Of a stretch of 53,874 nt of DNA, positions 53,050 through 53,874 are shown piece after piece. The translations under genes were made by a program, and so were the position numbers. The stretch covers positions 1 through 53,874 of the forward strand of contig WRDM01000014.1 of NCBI GenBank assembly GCA_009783465.1, written 5' to 3'. The notes below the pieces were generated by a model, which worked only from the letters and a program-made list of their open reading frames with translations, did no database searches and had not been told where the DNA came from. The DNA is from Phycisphaerae bacterium (lineage in GTDB: Bacteria; Planctomycetota; Phycisphaerae; SM23-33). Numbering within the stretch: the first letter of the stretch is position 1; every line of letters begins with the position of its first letter.

Positions 53050-53447
53050 CCGCGGCGGTACACCATTCCAGAAATGCCCAATCATCTCGATCAGCCGCGT
53101 GGTCGCCCACTGTCGAAAGGCCGTGCCGCAGGCAGACCGCACGCGATAGCCAACGGCGAAGATGACGTCAAGGTTGTAATGTTCAACGTTCCTGCCCACC
53201 TCCCGCGAACCTTCGCGTTGAACTATTCGGAAATTCCGAATAGTTGCCACAGGGTCGAGTTCCTTCTCATCGTAAATGTTGTTCAGGTGCTCGTTTACGG
53301 TTGGGATTGCCACCTGAAACAACTCGGCGATCGCCGTTGCGACAACCAGACGGTTTGGCCGTCAAGCCTGACCTGAAGATGCAGGCTCCCGTCCGTGTAG
53401 ATGAGAATCTGCCCCGCAGGGGAAACCGGAACCAGTTCATTCGCCAT
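53050..53447 (-). pseudogene. RhuM-family gene remnant (frameshifted and truncated)
   Basis: The start MANELVPVSPAGQILIYTDG with LQVRLDGQTVWLSQ is the usual RhuM opening (GGAGG before the ATG). At about 53340 one base is lost and the sequence continues in another frame: ATAIAELFQVAIPTVNEHLN, NIYDEKELDPVATIRNF and NVEHYNLDVIFAVGYRVRSA, then FRQWATTRLIE. Homology stops near 53090 and the remaining frame is unrelated, so the C-terminal half has been replaced by the AbiEi promoter region. RhuM proteins are common in mobile islands and their function is poorly known. Confidence 0.75.
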
Positions 53448-53567
53448 CGCCCCTCCACCGTCGCATCGCTTGGAGAGTTTTTGCCAAGTCGCATCACGCC
53501 CGCTCACTGTCATCGTCGCCGTCAAAATCTTTACCTTCCCTGCGACTCAAGGCGGTCAGCCGAGAGG

Positions 53568-53874
53568 CTATTTCCGTCGTCGCAACAGCGCCGCTCCGCC
53601 CAACGCCGACAGCGTCAACGTGCCGGCTCCGGTGTCGGCTCTGGCTCGTTGCTGCCTATCAATCCCTTCAACGCCGTCGTGTACGCTTCACCGAACATCG
53701 CCGTGTGAGCATCGATGTACTTTTGGGCCGCCTCTAATCCGCTCTGACGCACCAGGGCCGCGTCGATCAAGGCGTAATCCTTCGCGTCGATTTTGCCGTC
53801 GTAGTTGAAATCACCGCAGGCCCAGCCGCTCTTCTTGTTGCCCTTCTGCTGAAGCTGATAGGCCTCGTCCATGA
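53568..53874 (-). pseudogene. Dockerin-like PEP-CTERM protein, C-terminal end with a one-base frameshift (5' end outside the window)
   Basis: The right edge encodes ACGDFNYDGKIDAKDYALID, a dockerin type I/EF-hand-like repeat typical of Phycisphaerae secreted proteins. It then continues to PEPTPEP. At about 53626 the frame reads PEPAR-stop. Adding one base (GCACG to GCAACG) restores PEPATLTLSALGGAALL and RRRK-stop at 53568, a perfect PEP-CTERM sorting signal: PEP box, hydrophobic helix, basic tail. As written, the anchor is lost. It may be a real mutation or a sequencing error. The protein would be exported and processed by an exosortase-type system. Confidence 0.75.

Noticed and set aside
52873-53322. 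Intact gene for a 149-residue protein overlapping the AbiEi start
   Set aside because: Only its first 85 residues are RhuM-like and they lack the RhuM N-terminus; it is the shifted half of a broken gene.

Overview
The window looks like a chromosomal segment of a GC-rich, Gram-negative member of the Planctomycetota, most likely Phycisphaerae-like. The evidence is an LEPR-XLL sorting motif at the start of a large secreted repeat protein, a dockerin-like/PEP-CTERM protein at the right edge, a zinc-ribbon/transmembrane/ankyrin protein, a single-chain SecDF, and many secreted repeat proteins next to ordinary housekeeping genes. It also encodes lipid-A/LPS-type functions (WaaP-like kinase, GT9 heptosyltransferase, a very large LptC/OstA-like protein), so the organism has an outer membrane. 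The taxonomy is inferred from gene content only.

Layout. 0.2-3.1 kb: minus-strand group of phenylacetate-CoA ligase, ACT protein, thioesterase and an orphan HicB-like antitoxin behind tRNA-Ala. 3.4-8.2 kb: Gfo/Idh/MocA oxidoreductase, FG-GAP protein, beta-carbonic anhydrase, recA and tRNA-Val. 8.3-10.7 kb: a broken methyltransferase, an autotransporter-type O-heptosyltransferase and a scrap of an AIDA-type passenger. 10.7-20.8 kb: HtrA protease-mnmE, hypF, rpmB, an mtaB-like methylthiotransferase, dtd and a WYL regulator. 21.2-28.2 kb: TolC-family lipoprotein, WD40 protein, coiled-coil protein and leuC. 28.3-36.7 kb: fused SecDF, folK, argC plus a lipoprotein, rpsI-rplM. 36.9-45.2 kb: LEPR repeat protein, two envelope proteins, ankyrin protein, PEGA lipoprotein and archease. 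45.5-50.8 kb: LPS kinase, heptosyltransferase and LptC/OstA-like protein. 50.8-53.9 kb: a small accessory island starting at a tRNA-like remnant, with an AbiEi-54aa-HIRAN operon under a 37-bp palindromic operator, a RhuM pseudogene and a frameshifted PEP-CTERM gene.

The most striking feature is the density of dispersed palindromic repeats. One GC-rich family (called A here) lies in intergenic spacers but also inside mnmE (three sites), hypF, the mtaB-like gene and the LptC/OstA-like gene (two sites). There it adds peptides containing NAGETPAS or DAGVSPA/GILPA without breaking the frame. In the three well-preserved coding copies the element is read in the same phase (CGT GAC ... TCA CGT) and its length between the end markers is a multiple of three. 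Two longer intergenic copies are not a multiple of three. This resembles the behaviour of Rickettsia palindromic elements but with an unrelated sequence. A second family (C) has roughly 75-bp imperfect inverted arms around a 100-120-bp core. Families B, D, G and H are smaller palindromes or AT-rich repeats. Together they fill nearly every intergenic gap longer than 100 bp.
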